From SG-bin9 sp049323835 (GTDB lineage: Bacteria > Pseudomonadota > Alphaproteobacteria > Rhizobiales > Xanthobacteraceae): DNA of 64,000 nt. The number at the start of each line of letters is the position of its first letter. Position 1 is the stretch's first letter. The notes beneath the pieces were generated by a model, which worked only from the letters and a program-made list of their open reading frames with translations, was not told the DNA's origin and did not search any database. The DNA is taken from positions 1 through 64,000 of the forward strand of contig JBMOOJ010000099.1 of assembly GCA_049323835.1 (NCBI GenBank), read 5' to 3'. Shown one piece after another: positions 1 to 9,174 of the stretch. The position numbers were made by a program, and so were the translations under genes.

Positions 1-552
1 TGACGCGAAGTACGATGCGAGGCGCTCATTAATGTGGCCCGCAATCACCTTGGCGGCGCGATCCTCGGCATCGCGGAAGGCGCGTGCCCGGGCGAAACGC
101 TGCTCCTGACCGGGCACGTCATACGACGCGCGCGCGGAGGTGTTGCCCGTGACCACGATCTTGTTGGTCACGGCGTCCCTCAGGGCATAGGCGGCGTCGA
201 TGGCGTAATTCTCGTTGTCGGCCCGCCCGGTGGTCGGATCGACGATCACCGAGACCCGGCTGACCGTAATCTTCATCTCGAGCTTGTGGGTCGTCGGTCC
301 GCCGACGGCGGCGCCGTAGAGGCTGAACATCAGCGCGTTGCGGATTTCCTGCCCGACCCGGGCCTCGCGGCGGCCCTGCGGAATATTCAGCGGAAGGACT
401 TCGACGCCGGAGAGCAGTTCCCGGACGCCCGGACCCGCGCCCGGCGGCGGCTCGGCGTAAAGCGGGCGGAAGCAGCCGGCGAGCGCAGCCGCCATGGCGA
501 CGACGGCGGCCATGCGCACCGCGGCCTGCAATCCGGATTTACCCCACAACAT
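1..552 (-). CDS. lptE: LPS-assembly lipoprotein LptE (C-terminus off the left edge)
   Basis: Reading leftward from ATG at 552 there are 184 open codons that run off the window edge, so the C-terminus is missing. The N-terminus is a lipoprotein signal peptide ending in a lipobox LAGC (cysteine near residue 25), followed by FRPLYAE, the usual start of mature LptE. The family partners LptD in the outer membrane to insert lipopolysaccharide. The start lies 14 nt inside the 3' end of leuS, so the two are probably translationally coupled; leuS-lptE-holA is a common order in this group, but holA would lie outside the window. Function is inferred from lipobox, opening residues and context. Confidence 0.85.
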   Translation of the reverse strand, partial: MLWGKSGLQAAVRMAAVVAMAAALAGCFRPLYAEPPPGAGPGVRELLSGVEVLPLNIPQGRREARVGQEIRNALMFSLYGAAVGGPTTHKLEMKITVSRVSVIVDPTTGRADNENYAIDAAYALRDAVTNKIVVTGNTSARASYDVPGQEQRFARARAFRDAEDRAAKVIAGHINERLASYFAS

Positions 553-3169
553 TCACGATCCTCTGCGGCACCACGATTACCTTGCGCACCGGCTTGCCGT
601 TCAGGGCTGTCTTTACCGCATCGAGGGCCAAAACGGCAGTCTCAATTTCCTGATTCGAGGCATCCCGGCCGATCACGATATCGCCCCGTTTCTTGCCGTT
701 CACCTGCACCGGGAGCGTCAGCGTATCCGACACAAGTAAAGCGGCCTCTAGCTCCGGCCAGGCGGCCTGCGATACCAGTCCCTGATGGCCGAGCGCTGCC
801 CAGCATTCTTCAGCAAGATGCGGCATCATCGGGGCAATCAGCCGGACCAGAATGTCGAAAGCTTCGCGGGCCGCGGCGGCCAGTGCCGGATCGGAGGCCA
901 GCGGCTTCTTCGGATCGTCGACCACCTCGGCGATGGTGCCGACGAACGTATAGAGCTTGGCGATGGCGGTATTGAAGCGCAGACGCTCGATGCCGGTCGC
1001 CACATCCGACAGGGTCTGGTGTGCGGCGACGCGCAGCGCCTTCGCCTTGTCACTGCTTGAATCGCCCTTCGTGCCCGGCGCGGGAAGCAACGGCGCGGCG
1101 GTCGAGACGAGCCGCCACATGCGCTGCACGAAGCGGGTCGCGCCCTGCACGCCTTCCTCGCTCCAGATCACGTCACGGTCGGGCGGCGAGTCGGACAGCA
1201 TGAACCAGCGCGCGGTGTCGGCGCCGTAGGTGTCGATGATGTCGTCCGGGTCGACAGTGTTGCGCTTCGACTTCGACATCTTCTCGATCGGGCCGATCTC
1301 GACCGGCTCGCCGTTCGAGAGCAACGCGGCGCTGCGCTTGTCGCCCGAACTGGTGATTTTGATCTCGGCGGGGGCCGCGAAGGTGCCGTCGGCCTTCTTG
1401 TAGGTCTCATGCACCACCATGCCTTGCGTGAACATGCCGTCGAACGGCTCGTCGAGCGAGACGTGGCCGGTGATCTTCATCGCGCGGGTGAAGAAGCGGC
1501 TGTAGAGCAGATGCAAAATCGCGTGCTCGACGCCGCCGATGTACTGATCGACCGGCAGCATGCGATCGGCGACGTTGCGTGTCGTCGGCGCATCCGCGTT
1601 CCACGGATCGGTGAAGCGGACGAAGTACCACGACGAATCGACGAAGGTGTCCATCGTGTCGGTCTCGCGCCGCGCCGGCTTGCCGCACTGGGGGCAAGGC
1701 ACGTTGCGCCAGGTCGCATGACGGTCGAGCGGATTGCCGGGACGGTCGAACTCGATGTCGTCGGGCAACTGCACCGGCAGGTCTTTCACCGGCACGGGCA
1801 CCGTGCCGCAGACCTCGCAATGGATCATCGGGATCGGACAGCCCCAGTAGCGCTGTCGTGAGATCCCCCAGTCCCGCAGGCGGAAGTTGACTTGCCGCTG
1901 CGCCACCGCGCGGTTGCCCATCGTCTCGCGTTCGAGCCGTTTCGCAACGTCTTCCTTCGCGTCCGCGATGCTCATGCCGTCGAGGAAGCGCGAGTTGATC
2001 ATCTTGCCGTCGCCGTCATAGGCGGTGTCGGTGATGACGAACGTCGCGGGGTCCTGTCCGTCCGGACAGACGACGGGAATGTTGCCGAGCTTGTACTTGT
2101 TGACGAAGTCGAGGTCGCGCTGGTCGTGCGCCGGACAGCCGAAGATGGCGCCGGTGCCGTAATCCATCAGCACGAAGTTGGCGACGTAAACCGGCAGCGT
2201 CCATCCGGTGTCGAACGGATGCATCGCTTTCATGCCGGTGTCGAAGCCCTGCTTCTCCGCCGTCTCGATCGCAGCCGCGGCCGTGCCGGTGCGTTTGCAC
2301 TCGGCGATGAACTCGGCGAGCTTCGGATTCGATTTCGCGGCTTCGGCCGCGAGCGGATGATCCGGCGACAGCGCGATGAACTTCGCGCCGAACAGCGTAT
2401 CCGGCCGTGTCGTGAAAACCTCGACCTCGGTCTCCTTGTTCGGCGTGGTCGCGGCATCGAGCGCGAAGCGGATCAGCAAGCCTTCCGACTTGCCGATCCA
2501 GTTGCGTTGCATGATGCGGACCTTGTCCGGCCATCGCTCGAGCGTATCGAGCGCTTTCAGAAGTTCATCCGAGTAGGCGCTGATCTTGAAGAACCACTGC
2601 ACCAGCTCGCGCTGCTCGACGAGTGCGCCGGAGCGCCAGCCGCGGCCGTCGATCACCTGCTCGTTGGCGAGGACGGTCTGATCGACCGGGTCCCAGTTCA
2701 CCTTCGATTTCTTGCGCTCGACAAGACCGGCCTTCAGGAAGTCCAGGAACAGCCGCTGCTGATGCTTGTAGTAGGACGGATCGCAGGTCGCGATCTCGCG
2801 GCTCCAGTCGAGGGAGAGGCCCATCGACTTCAGCTGCTTCTTCATGGTGGCGATGTTTTCGTAGGTCCACGCCTTCGGATGGACCTTGTTGGCCATCGCC
2901 GCGTTTTCGGCCGGCATGCCGAAGGCGTCCCAGCCCATCGGATGCAAGACGTTGAAGCCCTTGGCGCGCTTGTAGCGCGCGACCACGTCGCCCATGGCGT
3001 AGTTGCGGACGTGGCCCATGTGGATGCGCCCCGACGGATAGGGAAACATCTCGAGCACGTAGTATTTCGGCTTCGGGTCGTCGTTCTTCGTCGCGAAGAT
3101 TTCGCGCTCGTCCCAGATTGTCTGCCAGCGCGGTTCGGATTCGCGGGCGTTATAGCGTTGCGTGCTCAT
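539..3169 (-). CDS. leuS: Leucyl-tRNA synthetase
   Basis: Class I aminoacyl-tRNA synthetase that charges tRNA-Leu in the cytoplasm. The 876-residue length is normal. Visible are the HIGH-type motif HMGH at residues 50-53, an extended editing (CP1) domain in the middle, a pair of CxxC-type zinc ligands (CEVC and CPQC) before the WYFVRF region, and the KMSKS motif at residues 630-634 (EKMSKSKRN). The start at 3169 puts the protein at MSTQRYN, as in relatives. The stop overlaps the start of lptE by 14 nt. The 130 nt upstream hold nothing recognised apart from the promoter region. Confidence 0.98.
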   Translation of the reverse strand: MSTQRYNARESEPRWQTIWDEREIFATKNDDPKPKYYVLEMFPYPSGRIHMGHVRNYAMGDVVARYKRAKGFNVLHPMGWDAFGMPAENAAMANKVHPKAWTYENIATMKKQLKSMGLSLDWSREIATCDPSYYKHQQRLFLDFLKAGLVERKKSKVNWDPVDQTVLANEQVIDGRGWRSGALVEQRELVQWFFKISAYSDELLKALDTLERWPDKVRIMQRNWIGKSEGLLIRFALDAATTPNKETEVEVFTTRPDTLFGAKFIALSPDHPLAAEAAKSNPKLAEFIAECKRTGTAAAAIETAEKQGFDTGMKAMHPFDTGWTLPVYVANFVLMDYGTGAIFGCPAHDQRDLDFVNKYKLGNIPVVCPDGQDPATFVITDTAYDGDGKMINSRFLDGMSIADAKEDVAKRLERETMGNRAVAQRQVNFRLRDWGISRQRYWGCPIPMIHCEVCGTVPVPVKDLPVQLPDDIEFDRPGNPLDRHATWRNVPCPQCGKPARRETDTMDTFVDSSWYFVRFTDPWNADAPTTRNVADRMLPVDQYIGGVEHAILHLLYSRFFTRAMKITGHVSLDEPFDGMFTQGMVVHETYKKADGTFAAPAEIKITSSGDKRSAALLSNGEPVEIGPIEKMSKSKRNTVDPDDIIDTYGADTARWFMLSDSPPDRDVIWSEEGVQGATRFVQRMWRLVSTAAPLLPAPGTKGDSSSDKAKALRVAAHQTLSDVATGIERLRFNTAIAKLYTFVGTIAEVVDDPKKPLASDPALAAAAREAFDILVRLIAPMMPHLAEECWAALGHQGLVSQAAWPELEAALLVSDTLTLPVQVNGKKRGDIVIGRDASNQEIETAVLALDAVKTALNGKPVRKVIVVPQRIVNVVG

Positions 3170-3302
3170 GGTAAAATCGACGGTCTGCCAGTGGGTTAGC
3201 GCGATCGATCCGCGCCCGATTTGGCCGCAGACTAGGCCACAAAAGGCATTGGCGGGTCAACGCCCGCAAACCGCTCGATGTCAGTAATAAAGGCAGAAAG
3301 GT

Positions 3303-5000
3303 TCAGCTTGCCAGGGGTATGGCGGCATCGCGCGGATCGCGGCCAGCGTCCCGCGTCGCCGGCCCGGAACCGTGGGTGATCACGGCGTTGCGGCCGCGGT
3401 TCTTGGCGGCGTAGAGCGCGGCGTCGGCCGCCTCCACGAGATCGTTCGGTGTCTGCGTCGCGTTCGGCGAGGTAAAGGCGACGCCGACGCTGACGGTCAC
3501 GTGATGATAGATGCTTCCCGCGTGCGGAATGGCCAGTCCGGCGATCCGCGATCGCACGAGTTCGCCGATCATGAACGCTTCGGCGATATCCGTCTCCGGC
3601 AGCAGCAGCGCGAATTCCTCGCCGCCATAGCGGGCGGCAAATCCCCGCGTCTCGTGCGCGACGCTGGCCAGCGCCTCGCCGACCTGACTCAGACAGGCGT
3701 CGCCCACCGGATGGCCATATGTATCGTTGAACAGCTTGAAGTGATCGACGTCGATCATCAGCAGCGCGAGCGTTTTCTCATTCTGCTCGGCGCGATACCA
3801 TTCGAAGTCGAGACGGCTCTGGAAGCCGCGGCGGTTGGCGAGACCCGAGATGAGATCATTCGTCGCGATCACTGCCAAACGATCGTTGGATGCGACGAGC
3901 TCGCGCTCGCGCTCGGCGAGTTTCACTGCCATCGCATCGAATGCGCGTGCCAGCGGCGCGAACTCGGCAGGCAACCGCTTGCGCGTTGCGCGGACGGCCC
4001 AGTCGCCCTGACCGAAGCGGCGGGTCATGCCGGTCAGCGCACGGATCGGGCGGATGATCAGGCTTTCGCTGGTGAGCCACGCGCCGCCGAACGCGATCAG
4101 GACCAGGACCGCGAGTTGAAGGTATGCGTTGCGAATCTCGCTGTTGATCGCGGCGAGCATGGTGGCTTCGTCGATGCGGACAATCATGCGCATGTCGGTC
4201 CCCGGCACGCGATGATAGGCCATCATTTTCCTTGCACCGTCCGCCGACATCATCGACAGCGATCCTTCGAGGCGGTCGCCGATCATGCCGAGCAGCGGCA
4301 GATCGTCCATCAGCTGGCCGATGCGCGCCGGACCTTCCGAACGCTCGGCGATGATCGTGCCCTTGCTGTCGACCAGCATGGCCTGGAGGCCGGGACGGCT
4401 TTCCGTGAAGGCGATGATCTTACCGAGCCAGTCGAGATTGACGCTCGCCACCAGCACGGCAGGATTGCGCTGATCGAACGCCAGAGTCGAATAGACTGCA
4501 ACGACTGTAGGCGAGCTCGATCCGCGGCCCATCACGAAGTCGCTGATCGTAAACTCATGCGTGTCAAGCACGGTCTTGAAGTAGGGCCGGTCGGCGAGGC
4601 TCTTGCCGGCGAAATTCGCAAGTGTCGAGCACTGGATCACGCCGTTGCTGTCGGCGACCGACAGGCTTTTGATCCAGGGCAGATCGACCTGAAGGCTCGC
4701 ACGCAAGATCGCGCAGCCGCGGCCTTCCCGCGACGCGATCGCATGGATGTAGGCTGACGATTTCAGCAATGCTTCGATAGAGGAGATGACTTCGCGCTCG
4801 GCAACGGCGCTGTTGCGCGCGATCAGGCTGAGTTCGGCGCCGGCACGTTCGATCTGCTGGCTGCGTGTCGCTTCGAGCGAACGGACGCGATCGATCATGA
4901 TCGGAGCGACCAGAACCAGCGCCATCAACACAAGACGGCCCCGGATTCCGAGGATGTTCCTGAACAGTACTGACAGCCGCTTGACGCTGATCCGCGACAT
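3303..5000 (-). CDS. Membrane-bound diguanylate cyclase (sensor-HAMP-GGDEF)
   Basis: 565 residues. A transmembrane segment near residues 18-37 is followed by a periplasmic sensor region of about 250 residues that looks like a Cache fold, a second transmembrane segment near 290-307, a HAMP linker, and a GGDEF domain. The active-site motif is intact as GGEEF at residues 459-463, so it should make cyclic di-GMP from two GTP. The RxxD inhibitory site that would sit five residues before GGEEF is absent (phenylalanine at 454), so product feedback may be missing. The ligand is unknown. It is transcribed away from the yggS-family gene, sharing a 144-nt intergenic region with it. Confidence 0.93.
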   Translation of the reverse strand: MSRISVKRLSVLFRNILGIRGRLVLMALVLVAPIMIDRVRSLEATRSQQIERAGAELSLIARNSAVAEREVISSIEALLKSSAYIHAIASREGRGCAILRASLQVDLPWIKSLSVADSNGVIQCSTLANFAGKSLADRPYFKTVLDTHEFTISDFVMGRGSSSPTVVAVYSTLAFDQRNPAVLVASVNLDWLGKIIAFTESRPGLQAMLVDSKGTIIAERSEGPARIGQLMDDLPLLGMIGDRLEGSLSMMSADGARKMMAYHRVPGTDMRMIVRIDEATMLAAINSEIRNAYLQLAVLVLIAFGGAWLTSESLIIRPIRALTGMTRRFGQGDWAVRATRKRLPAEFAPLARAFDAMAVKLAERERELVASNDRLAVIATNDLISGLANRRGFQSRLDFEWYRAEQNEKTLALLMIDVDHFKLFNDTYGHPVGDACLSQVGEALASVAHETRGFAARYGGEEFALLLPETDIAEAFMIGELVRSRIAGLAIPHAGSIYHHVTVSVGVAFTSPNATQTPNDLVEAADAALYAAKNRGRNAVITHGSGPATRDAGRDPRDAAIPLAS

Positions 5001-5144
5001 CTTTTTCTTCCCACGTCCCCCGCGGCGAACCTAGGCCAAAGCCTTCAAAAACCCTTTCTGCGTTTTGCTAAAATTGCAGCGATTGCGGAGTCTGGGTTAG
5101 GATTGGCTGAAAAATCTGCATTAACAAAAGCGACTTAAGCGCCG

Positions 5145-5837
5145 ATGAGCACTTCTGCCGACATTCAGGTAACCAGTTCTTCACCAAGCCGGCTCGCGGC
5201 GGTGGAGGCCGAGATCCTGCGGGCCTGTGCGGATGCACGACGCGATCGTGCATCGGTTTCGCTGATTGCCGTCTCGAAAACCTACGATGCGGACGCCATC
5301 GAGCCGGTGATCGCCGCGGGGCAGATGCAGTTCGGCGAGAATCGGGTTCAGGAGGCCAAAGGCAAGTGGCCGCCGCTCGTCGCGGCGCATCCGAATCTGA
5401 CCCTGCATCTGATCGGACCCTTGCAGTCCAACAAGGCCAAGGAAGCGGTCGCCCTGTTCGATGCGATCCATTCGGTCGATCGTCCGAGCATCTGCGACGC
5501 GCTGGCCAAGGAGATCGCCAAGCAGCAGCGGCAGCCGCTGCTGTTCGTGCAGCTCAATACGGGCGAAGAGCCGCAGAAGGCGGGCATTGCGCCGTCCGAT
5601 GCCGACGACTTCATCAAGCGGTGCAAATCGGACTACGGATTGCAGATCGCCGGGCTGATGTGCATTCCGCCGGTGGAGGATGCGCCGGGGCCGCATTTTG
5701 CGCTGACCGCGAAGATCGCCGCGCGGAACGGCCTCAAGCTGCTGTCGATGGGAATGAGCGCGGACTTCGCGATCGCTATTCAATTCGGCGCGACGCACGT
5801 GCGGGTCGGTTCGGCGATTTTTGGGGCGCGAGGATAG
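5145..5837 (+). CDS. YggS/PROSC-family pyridoxal-phosphate homeostasis protein
   Basis: 230 residues, normal for the family. A TIM-barrel PLP-binding protein that buffers pyridoxal phosphate rather than catalysing a reaction; the PLP-binding lysine is K45 in the motif AVSKTY, and QFGENRVQEA and HLIGPLQSNK are family signatures. The C-terminal phosphate-binding stretch (LSMGMSADF...GATHVRVGSAIFG) is complete. The start ATG at 5145 has only a weak ribosome site. It is divergent from the diguanylate cyclase gene and followed by a long palindromic repeat. Identification is firm; cellular role follows from the family. Confidence 0.95.
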   Translation: MSTSADIQVTSSSPSRLAAVEAEILRACADARRDRASVSLIAVSKTYDADAIEPVIAAGQMQFGENRVQEAKGKWPPLVAAHPNLTLHLIGPLQSNKAKEAVALFDAIHSVDRPSICDALAKEIAKQQRQPLLFVQLNTGEEPQKAGIAPSDADDFIKRCKSDYGLQIAGLMCIPPVEDAPGPHFALTAKIAARNGLKLLSMGMSADFAIAIQFGATHVRVGSAIFGARG

Positions 5838-5873
5838 TTTTCATTTGCGAGTTATCAGACCTCAGTATTTCTT

Positions 5874-5976
5874 CGTCATGGCCGGGCTTGTCCCGGCCAT
5901 CCACGCCTTGATTCGATTTCGTTCGTAAGACTTCGTTCGTAAGACGTGGATGCCCGCGACAAGCGCGGGCATGACG
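5874..5976. repeat. Intergenic palindromic repeat (GCCGGGC type), copy 1
   Basis: The outer arms CGTCATG (5874-5880) and CATGACG (5970-5976) are inverted, and each half carries its own hairpin (GGCCGGG-CTTGT-CCCGGCC on the left, GCCCGCG-ACAA-GCGCGGGC on the right). An internal tandem TTCGTTCGTAAGAC is present. It sits between the ends of two convergent genes. It resembles the RPE-type palindromes scattered in Bradyrhizobium and Rhodopseudomonas; related copies are at 8031 and 9036. Confidence 0.8.
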
Positions 5977-5993
5977 GTGGGGATTGGCCATCT

Positions 5994-6503
5994 TCACCCG
6001 ATCACAATCCGTGTCTCGCGATCGATTCGCGCCAGCAGCCGCAGCATGTTGGCTTTCGTCATCGCCACGCAGCCGGCGGTCGGCGCGAAACCCGGCCGGG
6101 CGAGATGGAAAAACACGGCGCTACCGCGACCGGCAATGCGCGGCCGGGCGTTGTGATCGATTTCGATGATGAAGTCGTAAAGGTGATCCTCGCGGGTCAG
6201 CCGGTCGGCGCTGCTTGCGGGATCGAGCTTCACCGCGCGGTTATATGCGCGATCAGAAGGATCCTCGCACCAGCCATCGTCGGGCCGAATCACGCGGACA
6301 GGTAATTTGGTAGTGGGGCGGGCGTAGCGGTCCGCGCGCCACCACAGCCGGAGCGGGCGGAAGGTGCCGCGCGGCGTCCCGCCATCGCCCTCCCGTTTGT
6401 TGGCTAGAATCCCGCCGCGCCCCAGCGCCACGGGCACGGTCTGTGCGCCAAACGTCATCCAGCCACGCCGGCGATCGCCGGCAGCCGGGCGAACATGGAT
6501 CAT
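5994..6503 (-). CDS. L,D-transpeptidase (YkuD-fold) family protein
   Basis: About 169 residues from ATG at 6503, chosen because the conserved part begins MIHVRPAAGDRR; the frame stays open upstream to 6653 but the extra 50 residues look like shadow coding. The C-terminal motif FFHLARPGFAPTAGCVAM fits the YkuD catalytic pattern with histidine and nucleophilic cysteine. The family makes 3-3 peptidoglycan cross-links or attaches proteins to peptidoglycan. No signal peptide is visible in the chosen form, which is odd for a periplasmic enzyme; either a longer start carries an atypical signal or the protein acts elsewhere. The gene converges on the yggS-family gene across repeat copy 1. Confidence 0.8.
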   Translation of the reverse strand: MIHVRPAAGDRRRGWMTFGAQTVPVALGRGGILANKREGDGGTPRGTFRPLRLWWRADRYARPTTKLPVRVIRPDDGWCEDPSDRAYNRAVKLDPASSADRLTREDHLYDFIIEIDHNARPRIAGRGSAVFFHLARPGFAPTAGCVAMTKANMLRLLARIDRETRIVIG

Positions 6504-6788
6504 TTGTAATGCGCGATCACGCAGGCGTGTAGAGTAAGTATCTGGAAAGGCGGGCTTTCCCGTGCGCATCTGCGGCTTCATTCCCGTTTTTTGCCGCAAC
6601 ATCATGGTCAAGCGCAACCGGGCATGCCGGCCCGGTTCCCTGATTTGAGCCATTTCGCGGTTCGGTTAGGCTTGAATCAGCGAATCTACCGGCCGGATGC
6701 AACGGCACGCCTCCGCCTCTCGTAAAGGTGAGGAGCGATGCTTAGCTCCCCGACCAACAGTGCTCGAACGTTCGAAGGACAGATTGTC

Positions 6789-7475
6789 ATGCCAAATGCC
6801 CGCAAGATCCTCATTGTCGATGACGATACCGATCTGCGGGATGCCTTGGTGGAGCAGCTGTCGCTGCATGAGGAGTTCGAAGCCTCCGCGGTCGATACCG
6901 GCGCCAAGGGCGCCACGGCTGCAAAAGCGAACTCTCCCGATCTCGTGCTGATGGATGTCGGCCTGCCCGACACCGACGGGCGCGAGGTGGTGCGCAGTCT
7001 GCGCAAGGGCGGCTTCAAGGCGCCGATCATCATGCTGACGGGCCATGACACCGATTCGGACACCATTCTCGGACTCGAATCCGGCGCCAACGATTACGTC
7101 GCCAAGCCGTTCCGTTTTGCCGTGTTGCTTGCGCGCATCCGCGCACAGCTGCGCCAGCATGAGGCGAGCGAGGACGCGGTCTTCTCGGTTGGCCCGTACA
7201 GCTTCCGTCCAGGCTCGAAGATGCTGACGGGCGCGAATGCCAAGAAGGTTCGCTTGACGGAAAAGGAAACCGCCATTCTCCGGTTCCTCTATCGCGCCGG
7301 TCAGATGCCGGTGTCGCGCGAGACGCTGCTTCAGGAAGTGTGGGGCTACAACTCTGGCGTGACCACGCACACGCTGGAAACCCATATCTACCGGCTGCGT
7401 CAGAAGATCGAGAAAGATGCAGCCAACCCGGAAATCCTCGTGACCGAAACGGGTGGCTACAAGCTGGTGCCATGA
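6789..7475 (+). CDS. OmpR-family response regulator
   Basis: 228 residues from ATG at 6789, which has GAAGGA about 10 nt upstream; an upstream in-frame start at 6738 is less likely. The receiver domain has the acidic pocket DDD at 11-13, the phosphoacceptor aspartate D56 in LVLMDVGLP, and the KPF lysine motif. The C-terminal half is a winged-helix DNA-binding domain with the recognition region THTLETHIYRLRQK. No histidine kinase gene is next to it. A cyclic-nucleotide-binding protein gene follows after 74 nt, suggesting a shared transcript. Confidence 0.92.
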   Translation: MPNARKILIVDDDTDLRDALVEQLSLHEEFEASAVDTGAKGATAAKANSPDLVLMDVGLPDTDGREVVRSLRKGGFKAPIIMLTGHDTDSDTILGLESGANDYVAKPFRFAVLLARIRAQLRQHEASEDAVFSVGPYSFRPGSKMLTGANAKKVRLTEKETAILRFLYRAGQMPVSRETLLQEVWGYNSGVTTHTLETHIYRLRQKIEKDAANPEILVTETGGYKLVP

Positions 7476-7549
7476 TATGATTTGACCGGTTCGTGCTGCG
7501 TTTCCGGCGCGAGCCGATCGAATCACGAAGGACTGCGGCACCCTGATTT

Positions 7550-7996
7550 ATGTCGATTGAATCCGACATCGCGCTTCTGGAGCGTTGCCCGACGTTCCAG
7601 ATTCTGGGCCGCGAAGCGCTGCGCGTGTTCGCCATCAGCTCCGAACAGCTCGATTTTTCGCGCGGCGACACGCTGTTTCGGGCCGGGGAAGATGCCGATT
7701 GCGGTTTCGTGGTTTCGCGGGGCGCATTTCGCGTGTCGTTCGTCGACGGCTCAAGCCATGAGATTGTCGCCGGTGTCGGCTCGCTGATCGGCGAACTGGC
7801 GCTGATCGTGCCCATGCAGCGGCCGGCCACCGCCGTCTCGCTCGAATTTTCTTCGGTGATCCGCGTCCATCGCCAGCTGTTCCTGCGCGTGCTGGAGAGC
7901 GATCCGGCCGCTGCGCGCCGTTTGCGCGATGAGATCGCCGGCCGCACCAGCCAGGCCGCGAGCGACATCGTATTCGTCGGCGCGAAGCTGGGGTGA
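7550..7996 (+). CDS. Stand-alone cyclic-nucleotide-binding domain protein
   Basis: 148 residues forming one cNMP-binding beta-roll: an N-terminal helix (LLERCPTFQILG), the barrel with GDTLFRAGEDAD, and the phosphate-cassette-like stretch VGSLIGELALIVPMQRPATAV. No DNA-binding helix-turn-helix follows, so unlike Crp it cannot act alone as a transcription factor. It probably works with a partner; the response regulator immediately upstream is the obvious candidate, but that is inference from position only. The cassette RPAT arrangement resembles phosphate-binding residues of true cAMP binders. Confidence 0.85.
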   Translation: MSIESDIALLERCPTFQILGREALRVFAISSEQLDFSRGDTLFRAGEDADCGFVVSRGAFRVSFVDGSSHEIVAGVGSLIGELALIVPMQRPATAVSLEFSSVIRVHRQLFLRVLESDPAAARRLRDEIAGRTSQAASDIVFVGAKLG

Positions 7997-8030
7997 TTGT
8001 CGTTTCCTGCGGAAGCAACTACCTCTAAGT

Positions 8031-8155
8031 CGTCATGCCCGGGCTTGACCCGGGCATCCATCTTTCTTCCACACTGGTTCTATCAAAAGATGGATTGCCG
8101 GCGTAGGCGTTCCTATAGAACGCCGTTCTTCGAGCGGCTATGCCCGGCAATGACG
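8031..8155. repeat. Intergenic palindromic repeat (GCCGGGC type), copy 2
   Basis: Begins CGTCATGCCCGGGC and ends GCCCGGCAATGACG; the left hairpin is GCCCGGG-CTTGA-CCCGGGC. The right half carries GCGTTC...GAACGCCGTTCTT...GGCTATGCCCGGC, nearly the same as in the copy at 9036. It separates two convergent genes and probably forms a large structured RNA at both 3' ends. Confidence 0.8.
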
Positions 8156-8182
8156 AAGAAAAATGCGGGTGCGCGTGAGGCT

Positions 8183-8998
8183 CTACACCTCGATCACTGC
8201 CGTTACCGGCACATGATCGGACGGGCGTTCCCATCCGCGTGCGATGCGTGAAATCTGGAAGTCGCTGACGCGATCGCCAAGCGCCTGCGAGACCCAGATG
8301 TGATCAAGCCGGCGTCCGCGATCGGCCAGCGTCCAGTCGGCTGCGCGATAGCTCCACCACGTGTAGATTTTCTCGGGCTCCGGAATTCGTGCGCGCGCAA
8401 TATCGATCCAGCGCCCCGCCGCTTTCATGCCGAGCAGTTTTTCGCATTCGACCGGCGTGTGCGAGACGACGTTGAGCAACTGTTTGTGTGACCATACGTC
8501 ATGCTCATGCGGCGCGACGTTAAGGTCGCCGACAAGAATGGAGCGCTCGTTCTCGCTTGGATGCAGCGATTCAGACTTTGTCATCTCGTCGAGAAACGAC
8601 AGCTTGTGGCCGAACTTGGGATTGATGAGCGGATCGGGAATGTCGCCTCCGGCCGGCACATAGAAGTTGTGCAGCTTCAGCGGATCTTTCAGCCCGGCCT
8701 TCTCACCGAACGTCACGCCGATGTGCCGGGTGTCTTCCTTGCCGCAAAAATTGCGGATGTGATTGTCCTCGAACGGCAGCCGGGAAACGATGGCGACGCC
8801 GTGATAGCCCTTCTGTCCGTTCATTGCGACGTGTTCGTACCCGAGACGTTTCAGACGCTTCAGCGGAAACGCATCATTCGGACACTTGGTCTCTTGCAGG
8901 CACAGAACGTCCGGCCGCGCCGCCTTGATGAACCTGGCGACGAGATCGATGCGCAGGCGCACCGAGTTGATGTTCCATGTGGTGATCGAGAGGCGCAT
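8183..8998 (-). CDS. xthA: Exodeoxyribonuclease III
   Basis: 271 residues from ATG at 8998 (MRLSITTWN). An upstream in-frame start at 9109 is rejected because the added 37 residues are a translation of the neighbouring palindromic repeat. Motifs of the AP-endonuclease fold are intact: WNINSVRLR, LQETKC, the metal and catalytic residues in GDLNVAPHEHDVW, and the C-terminal SDHVPV. The enzyme cuts abasic sites and degrades the 3' ends of duplex DNA in base excision repair. It is flanked on both sides by related palindromic repeats. Confidence 0.95.
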   Translation of the reverse strand: MRLSITTWNINSVRLRIDLVARFIKAARPDVLCLQETKCPNDAFPLKRLKRLGYEHVAMNGQKGYHGVAIVSRLPFEDNHIRNFCGKEDTRHIGVTFGEKAGLKDPLKLHNFYVPAGGDIPDPLINPKFGHKLSFLDEMTKSESLHPSENERSILVGDLNVAPHEHDVWSHKQLLNVVSHTPVECEKLLGMKAAGRWIDIARARIPEPEKIYTWWSYRAADWTLADRGRRLDHIWVSQALGDRVSDFQISRIARGWERPSDHVPVTAVIEV

Positions 8999-9035
8999 GC
9001 GATGTGTGTACTGGCAATGAAATGCGTCACAAGCT

Positions 9036-9158
9036 GTCATGCCCGGCCTTGTGCCGGGCATCCACGTCTTTCTACGTTGATGGTTTTTGAAGGCATGGAT
9101 GGCCGGCATAGGCGTTCTTTAGAGCGCCGTTCTTAAAACGGCTATGCCCGGCCATGAC
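9036..9158. repeat. Intergenic palindromic repeat (GCCGGGC type), copy 3
   Basis: Outer arms GTCATG and CATGAC, left hairpin GCCCGGC-CTTGT-GCCGGGC, and a right half GCGTTCTTTAGAGCGCCGTTCTT...GGCTATGCCCGGCC matching copy 2 closely. It lies between lolA and xthA, which are both on the minus strand, so it would be transcribed within that unit. Confidence 0.8.
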
Positions 9159-9174
9159 GATAAACCACAACCAC

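Noticed and set aside
9001..9109. Extra N-terminus for exonuclease III
   Set aside because: The residues are translated from the palindromic repeat; the conserved protein starts at 8998.
5875..9158. CRISPR array
   Set aside because: The repeated units are long palindromes of unequal spacing between genes, with no short regular repeats or spacers.
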